Shown here in pieces: positions 1-7,585 of a stretch of DNA of 24,133 bases. Both the position numbers and the translations under genes were made by a program. Origin of the DNA: an uncultured Treponema sp. (GTDB lineage Bacteria; Spirochaetota; Spirochaetia; Treponematales; Treponemataceae); contig CALFIX010000035.1 of assembly GCA_937877515.1 (NCBI GenBank), forward strand, positions 1 to 24,133, in the 5' to 3' direction. The notes under the pieces were generated by a model, which was not told the DNA's origin, searched no databases, and worked only from the letters and a program-made list of their open reading frames with translations. Numbering within the stretch: position 1 is the stretch's first letter; each line of letters begins with the position of its first letter.

Positions 1-329
1 CCAATAGCATTTTCTATATTTGAATCTGTTTTGCCTACAATGGCAGCATCGCAGGCTGTGCTTACTTTTGTAATGCGTCCTAAGATTTCTTGTTCATATT
101 TTGCACTAGCTATGTCGTCTACTGTAACAAAGGTTTGTACGCTTGCATAAATTCTTTTTAAAGCAGTTTTTGCAACTTCATAAGAGTCGTTAAGGGAGTC
201 TGTTTTTTGAACAAGTATGCCCATAGAAGTAACAATCTGTTCTGTTAGTGGTGGAAATTTTATTTTATCATCTGATTTTTCAGTTGTGTTTTTTTTAAAA
301 AGGTTAGAGAAAAAATTCTTAATGCTCAT
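1..329 (-). CDS. Hypothetical protein, N-terminal part (runs off the left edge)
   Basis: A minus-strand reading frame starts at an ATG at 329-327 and stays open for 109 codons to the window edge, so only the N-terminus is visible. It begins MSIKNFFSNLFKK, a short basic amphipathic start with no clear signal peptide, followed by soluble, helix-rich sequence. I do not recognise a family. The gene diverges from the ABC ATPase at 397. No Shine-Dalgarno site precedes the ATG. Instead a promoter-like pair (TTTACA at 364-359, TAGAGT at 341-336) predicts transcription starting on the A of the ATG, so the mRNA may be leaderless. The frame is convincing because of its length and promoter fit; the function is unknown. 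Confidence 0.7.
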   Translation of the reverse strand, partial: MSIKNFFSNLFKKNTTEKSDDKIKFPPLTEQIVTSMGILVQKTDSLNDSYEVAKTALKRIYASVQTFVTVDDIASAKYEQEILGRITKVSTACDAAIVGKTDSNIENAI

Positions 330-335
330 ACGTAT

Positions 336-364
336 ACTCTAGCAAAAAAGATTTAGCTTGTAAA
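336..364 (-). promoter_or_regulatory. Promoter of the partial gene 1-329 (leaderless)
   Basis: On the minus strand, TTTACA (364-359), a 17-bp spacer and TAGAGT (341-336) match the sigma-70 consensus well. The expected start, 7 nt past the -10 box, is position 329, which is the A of the ATG. The -35 box overlaps that of the opposite promoter at 358-363. Confidence 0.55.
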
Positions 365-386
365 TGCACTTTTTTTACATTAAAAT
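358..386 (+). promoter_or_regulatory. Promoter of the ABC ATPase gene (near-leaderless)
   Basis: TTGTAA (358-363), a 17-bp spacer and TAAAAT (381-386). The expected start is near 393, only 4 nt before the ATG at 397. There is no Shine-Dalgarno site. Its -35 box shares five bases with the divergent promoter, so one polymerase should exclude the other. Confidence 0.55.
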
Positions 387-396
387 CTTAAGACTT

Positions 397-1254
397 ATGA
401 GTGGTATTTACTTTAACGATGTAACTTTTACTTATCCCTTAGTTGAAGGCGATTTAGACGCAGAGGGAAAACAGATAATTCCTTCTCCAGTATTTGAACA
501 CTTTACAGGAGAAATTCCTTTAGAAAGCGGCGGCCGTCTGGTAAGTCTTACAGGACCAAACGCAAGCGGCAAAAGTACATTTATGCTTTTAGCAAGTGGA
601 CGCCTTGTGCCTCAAAGCGGCACTTGTACGCTTTTTGATAAAAATCTTTCTACCCTTTCTGAAGAACAAAAAAATTTGGCAGCAAGCGTTATCTATCAGA
701 ATATGGAATTTGAAAGCGAAGAAAGTGTACTTTCTCTTTTAACTTATGTCTATAAAAATGGTGCCTTAAAAGGTAAAGCTGAATCTATTTATTCTGAAAA
801 AGAAGACTTATTTAACGAAATAACAAAGGTTTTTGAGTTAGAAAGTGTTTTTGAACGAGGTCTTGTCAATCTTAGCAAGGGGGAACTTCAAAGGGTTTTA
901 GTTGCCTTTAGCCTTTTGTATGGCAGTGCAAGTGTGTTTATGGACGAACCGTTTTTTGCTATGGAAGAAAAGCAAAAAGAAAACTCCCTTTCTTACTTAA
1001 AAGATTTTACACGTAAAACAGGAACAATAATTGTTCTTTCCATGCATGAGTTGGATTTAACAAAAAAGTATGCAGATAGAGTTCTTTTATTTTATCCTAA
1101 CAGGGATATGAGTTTTGGAACGCCGGAAGAAGTTCTTACAGATGAAGAGCTGGAAAAGGCTTATGGCATTCCTGCCAGCATGTTAAAGCATCAGGAGTCC
1201 ATGACACGGGAACAGCTGGCTCAGGAATCAGAAGTTTTACGTGCAAAAGGTTAG
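397..1254 (+). CDS. ABC transporter-type ATP-binding protein
   Basis: A 285-residue cytoplasmic ATPase with all ABC motifs: Walker A GPNASGKS at about residues 53-60, a Q-loop (IYQN), signature NLSKGELQR, Walker B ASVFMDEP with its catalytic Glu, and an H-loop His in LSMHELD. It resembles the ATPase subunits of metal or cobalamin-type importers, but no permease or binding-protein gene lies next to it, so the substrate cannot be named. The frame is open from 364, but homology to ABC proteins begins right after MSGIYFNDVTF, so the ATG at 397 is preferred; it also sits 4 nt after the predicted transcription start. Its stop codon overlaps the stop of the convergent gene at 1251 by 4 nt. Confidence 0.85.
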   Translation: MSGIYFNDVTFTYPLVEGDLDAEGKQIIPSPVFEHFTGEIPLESGGRLVSLTGPNASGKSTFMLLASGRLVPQSGTCTLFDKNLSTLSEEQKNLAASVIYQNMEFESEESVLSLLTYVYKNGALKGKAESIYSEKEDLFNEITKVFELESVFERGLVNLSKGELQRVLVAFSLLYGSASVFMDEPFFAMEEKQKENSLSYLKDFTRKTGTIIVLSMHELDLTKKYADRVLLFYPNRDMSFGTPEEVLTDEELEKAYGIPASMLKHQESMTREQLAQESEVLRAKG

Positions 1255-1490
1255 TCTTTTGCAGGAGTAAGTTCTTTTTCGAGTGGTGGTAAATTTAATG
1301 TGGCGCCTTTACCACCGCCTTCACCATTACTCGGTTTGGGAATGTTTTCCGGGTCTGGAATTTTGTATTCTAAAACCTCATCCTCTTCTTCTGGAGGAAG
1401 GTCTTTTTTACCGCCAGCAACGGCAACTGCCGGAACAGTTAAGGAAAGGGTTGCAAACATAAGTCCCTTTATAAATCTCGTTGTTTTCAT
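1251..1490 (-). CDS. Small secreted acidic, proline-rich protein
   Basis: A 79-residue protein with a typical signal peptide (MKTTRFIKG, then a hydrophobic stretch) and a probable cleavage site near AVAVA|GG around residue 26. The mature part, about 53 residues, starts with a run of acidic residues (PPEEEDEVLEYK), is proline-rich (IPDPENIPKP) and has a GEGGGKG turn; it looks extended or disordered. I recognise no family. A GAGG Shine-Dalgarno site stands 5 nt before the ATG. It is the last gene of a minus-strand group behind the two peptidase genes, 15 nt after the M29-like gene, so it may be a cofactor, substrate or inhibitor of those enzymes; that is inference only. Confidence 0.7.
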   Translation of the reverse strand: MKTTRFIKGLMFATLSLTVPAVAVAGGKKDLPPEEEDEVLEYKIPDPENIPKPSNGEGGGKGATLNLPPLEKELTPAKD

Positions 1491-1505
1491 AAAAACCTCA
1501 AAATT

Positions 1506-2822
1506 TTAAAGTTTAAGTTCTCCGCAATCTAAAAGCATGTATTCGCTTCCGTCATTATATTTTATGACAATTGTTGGATTACGAATGACTCCATCAAAGT
1601 GAATTAAGCTTGGTGCGTCTCCGTCGTAATTTTGTCCTATGGCAAAGTGGCATGTTCTAAAAGCTTTTTCATCTTCCAGCATATTGCCGGTAATATTTGC
1701 ATTTGGATTCAGCCCGATGCCAAGCTCGCCGATGTTTCGGGCATTGCGTGCATAAACGGCTCCCATGCCTTTTGGAAGTTTTCCGGAAAGCTCTAAAGCT
1801 GCACTTTCGCGTTCTGCGTTTTGAATGTCATGTAAAAGCCGCTTGGCTTCTTTGCCTCCGGTAATGTCTGTAACAAAACCTTCTTCAACTTTTACAGTGA
1901 TTGGTGTTTCTAAAAGTGCGTCTCCGTCAGAGAAAGTCATGCTTCCGTCAAACACTATGGTGCCACTGGTGCCATGAGGGCTTTCGTCGTTTTGTGCTAC
2001 AGAATTTATTGAAGCGTTGTCTTTTGTTTGTTTAGTTTCTGTCTGCTCTTTAACTTCTTCTTTAGAAGAATAAACTGTTTCTAAAGCTTCTTGAGTTTTT
2101 TCTTTAATTTTATCAAAGGCATTCGTAAGACCTGTTTTTACTTCTGAATTTTTTTTAGATGCTTCAAGTCCTACTGTGTTACCACTTCCTACAACAGGGC
2201 TTATAAAAACTTCTCCGGCAGGAATGTTTCCCCCGCTGCCTGGTGTAGAAAAATCTCCGTCATCAGTTAGGGGATTTCTCCCTTCTACAGGAACTGTTAC
2301 GTCTGTTCCGTTAGGGCTTGTAACATGAACGCTAATTGCGTTTTCGTATTTTGCACAAATTTTTTTACATCTTTCTGCTAAAAGTTTGTAGTCAATTTGA
2401 ACAGTGCGATTAAACATGTCTTCTGTAAGACCCGGAGTCCATACAGCACGGGTACATTTTTTACCTTCCAGCAGATAGTCAAATGCACTGTCATAAGTGT
2501 TTCCTTCTGAGTCTTTGTATGGAGTAGCAGTGGCTTCTGTGTCGCGCCCAAGTTTGCATGCCGAAATAGAAAGTATTACGTCTGGTTCACTTTTTATAGC
2601 ACCAATAACAGCGTCTTCTGCCGCATCAGAAGAAGTTTTTCTGTTTTGGAATATAAGGGAAGGTTTTGTACCTGCTTCTTTTAATGCAGTAAATAAATCT
2701 TGTGCTATTAAATTTGTTTCCGGGTTTGCAATAATTAAAGCTGTTTCGTTTTTCTTTATATGTAGAACATCTTCTATTACAGTCTGAGAAGGTGTTTTTT
2801 CTTTTGCACTAAAGATGCTCAT
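1506..2822 (-). CDS. M29-like aminopeptidase (AmpS/aminopeptidase T type) with internal insertion
   Basis: A 438-residue cytoplasmic protein with the M29 metallo-aminopeptidase pattern. All six expected metal ligands can be matched: Glu in PAGEVF (about residue 204), Glu in IGELGIG (about 365), His in RTCHFAIG (about 392), Tyr in QNYDG, and His and Asp in IHFDG (about 406). The usual GTxH context is RTCH here. Between EVFISPVVGSG (about 213) and TSGTIVFDGS (about 283) there is a 70-residue Lys/Glu/Thr-rich, coiled or disordered stretch that I would not expect in family members of about 370-410 residues. An AGGAG site lies 7 nt before the ATG, in the 21-nt gap after the M30-like gene, so the two are probably co-transcribed and act in peptide breakdown outside and inside the cell. 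Confidence 0.8.
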   Translation of the reverse strand: MSIFSAKEKTPSQTVIEDVLHIKKNETALIIANPETNLIAQDLFTALKEAGTKPSLIFQNRKTSSDAAEDAVIGAIKSEPDVILSISACKLGRDTEATATPYKDSEGNTYDSAFDYLLEGKKCTRAVWTPGLTEDMFNRTVQIDYKLLAERCKKICAKYENAISVHVTSPNGTDVTVPVEGRNPLTDDGDFSTPGSGGNIPAGEVFISPVVGSGNTVGLEASKKNSEVKTGLTNAFDKIKEKTQEALETVYSSKEEVKEQTETKQTKDNASINSVAQNDESPHGTSGTIVFDGSMTFSDGDALLETPITVKVEEGFVTDITGGKEAKRLLHDIQNAERESAALELSGKLPKGMGAVYARNARNIGELGIGLNPNANITGNMLEDEKAFRTCHFAIGQNYDGDAPSLIHFDGVIRNPTIVIKYNDGSEYMLLDCGELKL

Positions 2823-2843
2823 TAGCTTTACTCCTGATATATT

Positions 2844-4757
2844 TTATTCAGAATATGTATCTTTAACCGAAGGGTAAAGATAGTCATGAATTAAAATATA
2901 TAATTCTTCGTTGCTGTCTGTTCTTTTGCCGGAAAGAGAAATGCGCACGGTATCTGCTTTGGCAGTTCCTATTGACATGTGCAGGAACTGAGACGGATTT
3001 AATGTAAATGAATCTTCCGGAGTTGAAAAAATTGCAGGTCCGTAATAGCTAGTGTAGCCATATATGTTGTAGCTAAAAAGGTTTATGGGTTTTAAACTGT
3101 AAGTGTAGCCACCTGTTGTGTAAGGGGAAGGCGTGTTGTAGTAGCATGGAAGACCTTTTGCTTTTGCCTGTGTGGTTGGGTAGCAGCCTGCTAAAGCCCA
3201 TTCTGTTACAAGACTTTCCTGTGTAACAGTTTTACCTGTTACAGTGTAGATGGCTTTTGTAATTGCAGACCAGTCGTAATATTTGTTTTTTGACATTTCG
3301 CTTATTAATTTTGCACCGCCATAGTTGCGTGTTATGTAAGCTCCAAAGGCATAAGCACTGGAATAACTGTAAACCATATAGTCACCGCTAAGCCACGTGT
3401 CTGCCCCAGTTATTTGATAGTAGTAGTTGAATAAAGGAAGTCTAGTTGGAGCTGGAGCTTCGTTTTCGTCATAACCGATTATTGGCTGCATTACATCTTC
3501 TACAAGCATGCTCATCATTTCGTCAAACCAAGAACTTGAATAGCCTTTCTTGTTTCCAAAGTTTACCATGTGCTGAAACTCGTGGAAGAGTGTACTTATA
3601 ACGGTGGCACTTACATCTTCCGAAGAATCCCAAAGTGTAGAGTAAGATGTTGCATCTGAATTGTAGTTGCACCATGCAGAATCGATGTAAAAGAATTTTC
3701 CTTCGTTACTAGAGTTAAAGTAGTTATAATAGTCTGAGCCACTTGTAAAACATGAAGCTGTATCTTGTGTGTAGTAATCTTTTTGTACAAAAAAACCTAC
3801 AACGCCACCGTTAGTATAGCCACCTTTTGAAGAACTATATGTGTAGTCTTTTCCTATGTCATAAACAAGAATGTTTACTACAGTTCCTGTTGCACTTGTA
3901 CTTGCCATTGTACTTGAACATTTGCTTACAGTTGAACCATCTGTTGAGTAAAGCATATGGCTGCTTTCTTCTCCAATCAGGTTTGTTTCTGCAGCTTTGT
4001 ATTTACCGAATGTAGAAGCAATTGCTGCTACTTTGTTAGAGTCTACTTTAGAGCCACTTCCGCTGCCAGACGAATAGTAGATATCTGCAACCCAAACATA
4101 GCACACCAGGTCGTCACTGTCGCTTGTTTTAGATGTTGTAGTATATGTTCCGTCTGAATACCCTTTTGCACGTAATGTAAAGCTTAAAGTTTTTGTATAG
4201 TCAGATAAGTCTTCGTCATATAAAACATAAAAAGTTTTTTTAGTGCTTCCTACAGTAAAGTTAGAGTCGCTGTAGGTTGTGCTTGATGAAGATGTGTCAA
4301 AGCTTACTGCACTGCGACTAGAATTTGATGCATAGTTAAATTTTGTAAATTTACGAGCCGGGTCTTCAAAGTTTTGTGCATATATTTTTATGTTTTCATT
4401 TGACTCTAAATCTTTATAAAGCTTAAAGCCTTCTGTGTTAGCGTAGAGTGGAGGAATGTCGTTTTCAATTTCCAGTTCGTCTTGGTTAGAGGAGTTTAGT
4501 TCCAGTGCTTTTTGAGAAGTTAAAACCGTACGGGGTGTTACTGTAGAGGAAGATTTATTTAACACCATGTAAGTAATGGTTTTTCCTTCCACACCGGAAA
4601 GCTTTACGGTTGTTGCATCTTCGTCTATCTTTATGTATGGAGTGCTTGAGTCATAAGTTACGCTTTGAGTGCTGAATATACAGCCAGTAAAGATTAATGG
4701 TGTCAGGCATGATGCTAAAAGAAGATTGCGCTTAATTGGAAGATTAAAAAAAGACAT
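2844..4757 (-). CDS. Lipoprotein zinc metallopeptidase, M30 (hyicolysin)-like
   Basis: A 637-residue exported lipoprotein. The N-terminus is a lipoprotein signal ending in the lipobox FTGC, with Cys at residue 26. A Ser/Thr/Tyr-rich region of about 350 residues follows, then the zinc site HEFQHMVNF (His392, Glu393, His396). About 20 residues later comes WFDEMMSMLVED, matching the WxxE helix that supplies the third ligand in gluzincins. This pattern, with HEFQH and an N/F after it, is typical of M30 peptidases. The N-terminal half resembles surface beta-domains and is not recognised further. The ATG is preceded by AGGAGA, and a good promoter lies at 4791-4819. It is first in an operon with the M29-like aminopeptidase. 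Proteolysis of external protein is the likely role. Confidence 0.82.
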   Translation of the reverse strand: MSFFNLPIKRNLLLASCLTPLIFTGCIFSTQSVTYDSSTPYIKIDEDATTVKLSGVEGKTITYMVLNKSSSTVTPRTVLTSQKALELNSSNQDELEIENDIPPLYANTEGFKLYKDLESNENIKIYAQNFEDPARKFTKFNYASNSSRSAVSFDTSSSSTTYSDSNFTVGSTKKTFYVLYDEDLSDYTKTLSFTLRAKGYSDGTYTTTSKTSDSDDLVCYVWVADIYYSSGSGSGSKVDSNKVAAIASTFGKYKAAETNLIGEESSHMLYSTDGSTVSKCSSTMASTSATGTVVNILVYDIGKDYTYSSSKGGYTNGGVVGFFVQKDYYTQDTASCFTSGSDYYNYFNSSNEGKFFYIDSAWCNYNSDATSYSTLWDSSEDVSATVISTLFHEFQHMVNFGNKKGYSSSWFDEMMSMLVEDVMQPIIGYDENEAPAPTRLPLFNYYYQITGADTWLSGDYMVYSYSSAYAFGAYITRNYGGAKLISEMSKNKYYDWSAITKAIYTVTGKTVTQESLVTEWALAGCYPTTQAKAKGLPCYYNTPSPYTTGGYTYSLKPINLFSYNIYGYTSYYGPAIFSTPEDSFTLNPSQFLHMSIGTAKADTVRISLSGKRTDSNEELYILIHDYLYPSVKDTYSE

Positions 4758-4790
4758 TTTTTCTCCTAAAATTTAATTTTTTCAGATTAA

Positions 4791-4819
4791 ATTATAATAT
4801 TAAAAATGTATTAAAACAA
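4791..4819 (-). promoter_or_regulatory. Promoter of the peptidase operon
   Basis: On the minus strand, TTGTTT (4819-4814), a 17-bp spacer and a perfect TATAAT (4796-4791). The expected start is near 4784, giving a 27-nt leader that contains the AGGAGA ribosome site of the gene starting at 4757. It stands back to back with the rsmE promoter. Confidence 0.65.
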
Positions 4820-4832
4820 GTTAAGCTTACCA

Positions 4833-4861
4833 TTTACAAAAAAAGTCCATTCTTTTATAAT
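4833..4861 (+). promoter_or_regulatory. Promoter of rsmE (near-leaderless)
   Basis: TTTACA (4833-4838), a 17-bp spacer and a perfect TATAAT (4856-4861). The expected start is 4868, 3 nt before the ATG at 4871, and there is no room for a Shine-Dalgarno site. Confidence 0.7.
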
Positions 4862-4870
4862 CACTTTTCC

Positions 4871-5680
4871 ATGAATATTTGTCTGTTTGATAAACAGGAA
4901 ATAAACAAGCCTCTTAGTCTTAAGGACCCTCGTGGTGAGCATATTGTTAAAGTGCTTCATAAGAAAGAGGGAGACGAATTTTATGCAGGTATTATTGGCG
5001 GAAAAGCCGGTAAAGCTGTTATTACGTCGCTTGCTTTAACGGAAGAAAAGGCTTCTAATGGTAAAACTTTTACTTCCGGTTCTTTAGAATTTGAGTTTTT
5101 TGCAGAAACAGACGGTAAACCTCTTAATCCCTTGATTATGGTTATAGGCTTTCCGCGTCCTATACAACTAAAGCGTCTTTTACGGGATATGGCAGCTTTA
5201 GGGGTAAAGGAAGTTCATCTTACAGCAACGGAACTTTCAGAAAAGTCTTATTTAGAAAGCGAGCTTGCCACCAGTGAGGCCGGTTATAAAATGCTTTTAG
5301 ATGGTACTGTTCAGGCAGCAAGTACTCATGTTCCACTTCTTTTTAGGCATAAAAGTCTTAAAGAATGTCTGTTTTTTATAAATGAACGCTTAGATTGTCA
5401 GGAGAGTCTTACAAAGATTGCTTTAGATAATGTTAGTGTAAAAGAAAATCTTGGAAATTTCTTAAAAAATACTGAATTAAACTTAAAATGTAAGCAAAAT
5501 TTAGATGCGCTGTGTGTTGCTGCCATTGGTAGCGAGCGTGGCTGGACAGAAAATGAGAGGGCTTTACTGGAAAGCTTTGGTTACGTCCGCTTGGGTATGG
5601 GAAGCCGGGTTATGCGGACAGAAACTGCAAGTACGGTTTCTGCAAGTATAATCTTAAACGAGATGGGTGTTCTGTCTTAA
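4871..5680 (+). CDS. rsmE: 16S rRNA (uracil-1498-N3)-methyltransferase RsmE
   Basis: A 269-residue SPOUT-class methyltransferase that methylates U1498 of 16S rRNA using S-adenosylmethionine. The N-terminal PUA-like part contains HIVKVLHKKEGDEF. The C-terminal knot domain is recognised by VIGFPRPIQLKRLLRDMAALGV (here split as VIGFPRP and LKRLLRDMAALGV), the SAM-binding loop GSERGWTENE (about residue 221) and LGMGSRVMRTETA (about 244-256), matching the family's GSEGGF and LGxRILRxETA. Length is slightly above the usual 240-250, with a loop after residue 170. The start at 4871 is 3 nt downstream of the predicted transcription start and has no Shine-Dalgarno site. It is a single-gene unit; a GC-rich palindrome follows the stop. 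Confidence 0.92.
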   Translation: MNICLFDKQEINKPLSLKDPRGEHIVKVLHKKEGDEFYAGIIGGKAGKAVITSLALTEEKASNGKTFTSGSLEFEFFAETDGKPLNPLIMVIGFPRPIQLKRLLRDMAALGVKEVHLTATELSEKSYLESELATSEAGYKMLLDGTVQAASTHVPLLFRHKSLKECLFFINERLDCQESLTKIALDNVSVKENLGNFLKNTELNLKCKQNLDALCVAAIGSERGWTENERALLESFGYVRLGMGSRVMRTETASTVSASIILNEMGVLS

Positions 5681-5697
5681 GAAGATTTAGGCATGAG

Positions 5698-5756
5698 GGC
5701 GGCATGCAGCAGGCAACGGATGTTGAGTGCGAGCGAAAAGCGAGCTGCGGAACGCC
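5698..5756. repeat. GC-rich nested palindrome after rsmE
   Basis: GGCG (5698-5701) pairs with CGCC (5753-5756), and GCAGC (5706-5710) pairs with GCTGC (5744-5748). The centre has the direct repeats GCGAGC...GCGAGC. No T-run follows, so it is not a standard terminator. The GC content stands out against the AT-rich surroundings. Similar islands lie at 8291-8351, 20894-21124 and 22731-22847. Confidence 0.55.
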
Positions 5757-5806
5757 GTAATAAGAGTGAATGAAATTTTTAATTCTATAAAGAATGATGA
5801 ATTTTA

Positions 5807-5835
5807 TTGAATTCCGAAAAAAAAAGATATATAAT
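5807..5835 (+). promoter_or_regulatory. Promoter of the 5850-8257 operon
   Basis: TTGAAT (5807-5812), a 17-bp spacer and a perfect TATAAT (5830-5835). The expected start is near 5842, only 8 nt before the ATG at 5850. The AGAGGA at 5838-5843 could serve as a ribosome site only if transcription starts a few bases earlier. Confidence 0.6.
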
Positions 5836-5849
5836 TTAGAGGATAAGCA

Positions 5850-6659
5850 ATGGATAACGAGAAAATTAAGACCATGCTTTTGGACTTGCAGGAGTCACAG
5901 CTAGAGTTTAGCGTAACTATGACCGGCAAGGAAAGTAAACGTGTTAACGGTTTGTATAAGCCGGACACAAGAGAAATTCTTTTACATAATAAGAATTTTA
6001 AGACGGACAATGAGCTTATTTATACAGCCATTCACGAATATACTCACCATTTAATAAACGAAGAGCAGATTGAGGCAGCAGGTGGGAGGGAACCACCGCA
6101 CCAGGCAAAAAGTCACACAAATTATTTTTGGGCAAAGTTTCATGGACTCTTGGAAATTGCCGAGCAGAAGGGGTATTACAAGCTCGACTTATCCTTGTCT
6201 CCAGAACTTGACTCGCTTACGAAGGAAATTCGTGAGCAGTATATAAAACCTAATGGGGTTTTGATGCTGGAATTTGGCAAAAAGCTCATAAGGGCACACG
6301 AGTTGTGTGAAGATGCAAATATTCGTTATGAAGATTATTTGGACAGGGTATTGTGTCTTCCTCGTACAACTGCGGCCTCGGTAACAAAAGTGAGTCTTTT
6401 ACCTCCGGAAGATGCCTCTATGGGTTTTGACAACATGAAGATTCTCGCATCGCTTAAAAAGCCGGACGAGAGGCAGAAGGCTCAGGATGCAATTCAAAGC
6501 GGAAAGAGCCCGGACTCCGTTATTGCGATGATGAAGAAAAAATCTGAGAACGCTGACCCCAGGGCAAAGCTTGAAAAAGAAAGGGCACGTCTTACAAAGA
6601 CTATAAGCGAACTCACTACACGGCTTGAATATGTGGAGGAAAGCCTTGCACAAATGTAG
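5850..6659 (+). CDS. HExxH zinc metallopeptidase-like protein with C-terminal coiled coil
   Basis: A 269-residue protein without a signal peptide. It carries a zinc-protease motif, AIHEYTHHLI (His62, Glu63, His66), and 23 residues further on SHTNYFW. His89 followed by FW resembles the third ligand of the SprT/WLM/YgjP-type metallopeptidases (HxxxFW). The middle part is not recognised. The C-terminus (about 240-268) is a Lys/Glu/Leu heptad-like helix, likely a coiled coil. It is the first gene of an operon with the secreted protein at 6646 and rsmG, and overlaps the next gene by 14 nt. The substrate is unknown; it could be a protease or a folded metal-binding relic. Confidence 0.75.
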   Translation: MDNEKIKTMLLDLQESQLEFSVTMTGKESKRVNGLYKPDTREILLHNKNFKTDNELIYTAIHEYTHHLINEEQIEAAGGREPPHQAKSHTNYFWAKFHGLLEIAEQKGYYKLDLSLSPELDSLTKEIREQYIKPNGVLMLEFGKKLIRAHELCEDANIRYEDYLDRVLCLPRTTAASVTKVSLLPPEDASMGFDNMKILASLKKPDERQKAQDAIQSGKSPDSVIAMMKKKSENADPRAKLEKERARLTKTISELTTRLEYVEESLAQM

Positions 6660-7584
6660 GCATTTTTTTGTTGCTGTAGTTTTATTTTCTGCAGCCGCTT
6701 GTTTTTCGCTTTATTCAGAAGGAGTTACTTCTCCAAGCATAAGTACCATTCAGGCACCAACCTTGGGAAGTGGTTTTTATATGCCAAACTCTTCTACAAA
6801 CCCTGCGTATAGAGGTAGTTCTTCTATATATAAAGGTGTAAGCAGTTCTGAGGCATCAGGTGTTAGTTCTTCTTCTGAAGATGACGAAAATGAGCTTTCT
6901 CTTTTTGACTCTTCTGATGAAACAAAAGATTTCTTAAGTACGCTTACTGCAAGTGATATTTCGCTTCTTTCTAAAAAAGGGCTTTTAGACCAGCTAGGTT
7001 CTTTGCTTGGTACAGAAAGTTCTTCTTTGACAAATGCAGACAGCATCAGCAATTTGTATTCCGTAAAAACTGTAAATGGTTCTTCTGACAAACTTACAAA
7101 TCTTATAAAGCAGATGGAAGAGCTTAAAAGGGAGCAGGCGGAAGCAGAACTTGCTTCTGTAACTTCTTCTAATGTGCCGGTAACAGAAACCAGTGTGACT
7201 GCGGTTTTAAAAAAGACTCCTTCCAGACTTCTGCGTTTTTCTGTAAACGGTTATGACGTTTTAAGAACCTGTCGTACCGTGTATATTTCTGATGTTCAGA
7301 ATGATGGAACTTTTCTGGTAACTGGCGACAGAAGATACATGAGTGATGGTAAGGCCAGAAGTGAGACGTTTCACATGCTGTTTACTGTTTCTGACCAGAA
7401 AACAAATGGCTGGGGCTACAATGCTACAACGGCTGTAACTCAAGATGAATTTAATCAGTATTCATTTTTATATGAGCTTTCGCAGAGGGCAGATATTGGC
7501 GCTACCCGCACAGGGAACTTTGTAACTATGCGTACGGATGATCCTGACTGGCGTCTTGAACTTTTAATAGATTTAGGGGACTAG
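6646..7584 (+). CDS. Secreted hypothetical protein, Ser-rich, probable TTG start
   Basis: A 312-residue exported protein of unknown function. The N-terminus has a basic start (HKCRH), a hydrophobic core (FFVAVVLFSAAACFSLY) and a likely cleavage near residue 24; SAAAC could also act as a weak lipobox. A Ser/Asp/Glu-rich region (about 30-120), a Lys/Glu helix (about 140-160) and a beta-rich C-terminal domain follow, containing the stretch SRLLRFSVNGYDVLRTC. Choice of start: GGAGGA at 6635-6640 lies 5 nt before the in-frame TTG at 6646, an ideal Shine-Dalgarno spacing. The ATG at 6631 has no such site and would add residues before the signal peptide. The gene begins inside the end of the preceding one and its stop lies next to the rsmG start, so translation is probably coupled. 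Confidence 0.72.
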   Translation: MHKCRHFFVAVVLFSAAACFSLYSEGVTSPSISTIQAPTLGSGFYMPNSSTNPAYRGSSSIYKGVSSSEASGVSSSSEDDENELSLFDSSDETKDFLSTLTASDISLLSKKGLLDQLGSLLGTESSSLTNADSISNLYSVKTVNGSSDKLTNLIKQMEELKREQAEAELASVTSSNVPVTETSVTAVLKKTPSRLLRFSVNGYDVLRTCRTVYISDVQNDGTFLVTGDRRYMSDGKARSETFHMLFTVSDQKTNGWGYNATTAVTQDEFNQYSFLYELSQRADIGATRTGNFVTMRTDDPDWRLELLIDLGD

Positions 7585-7585
7585 G

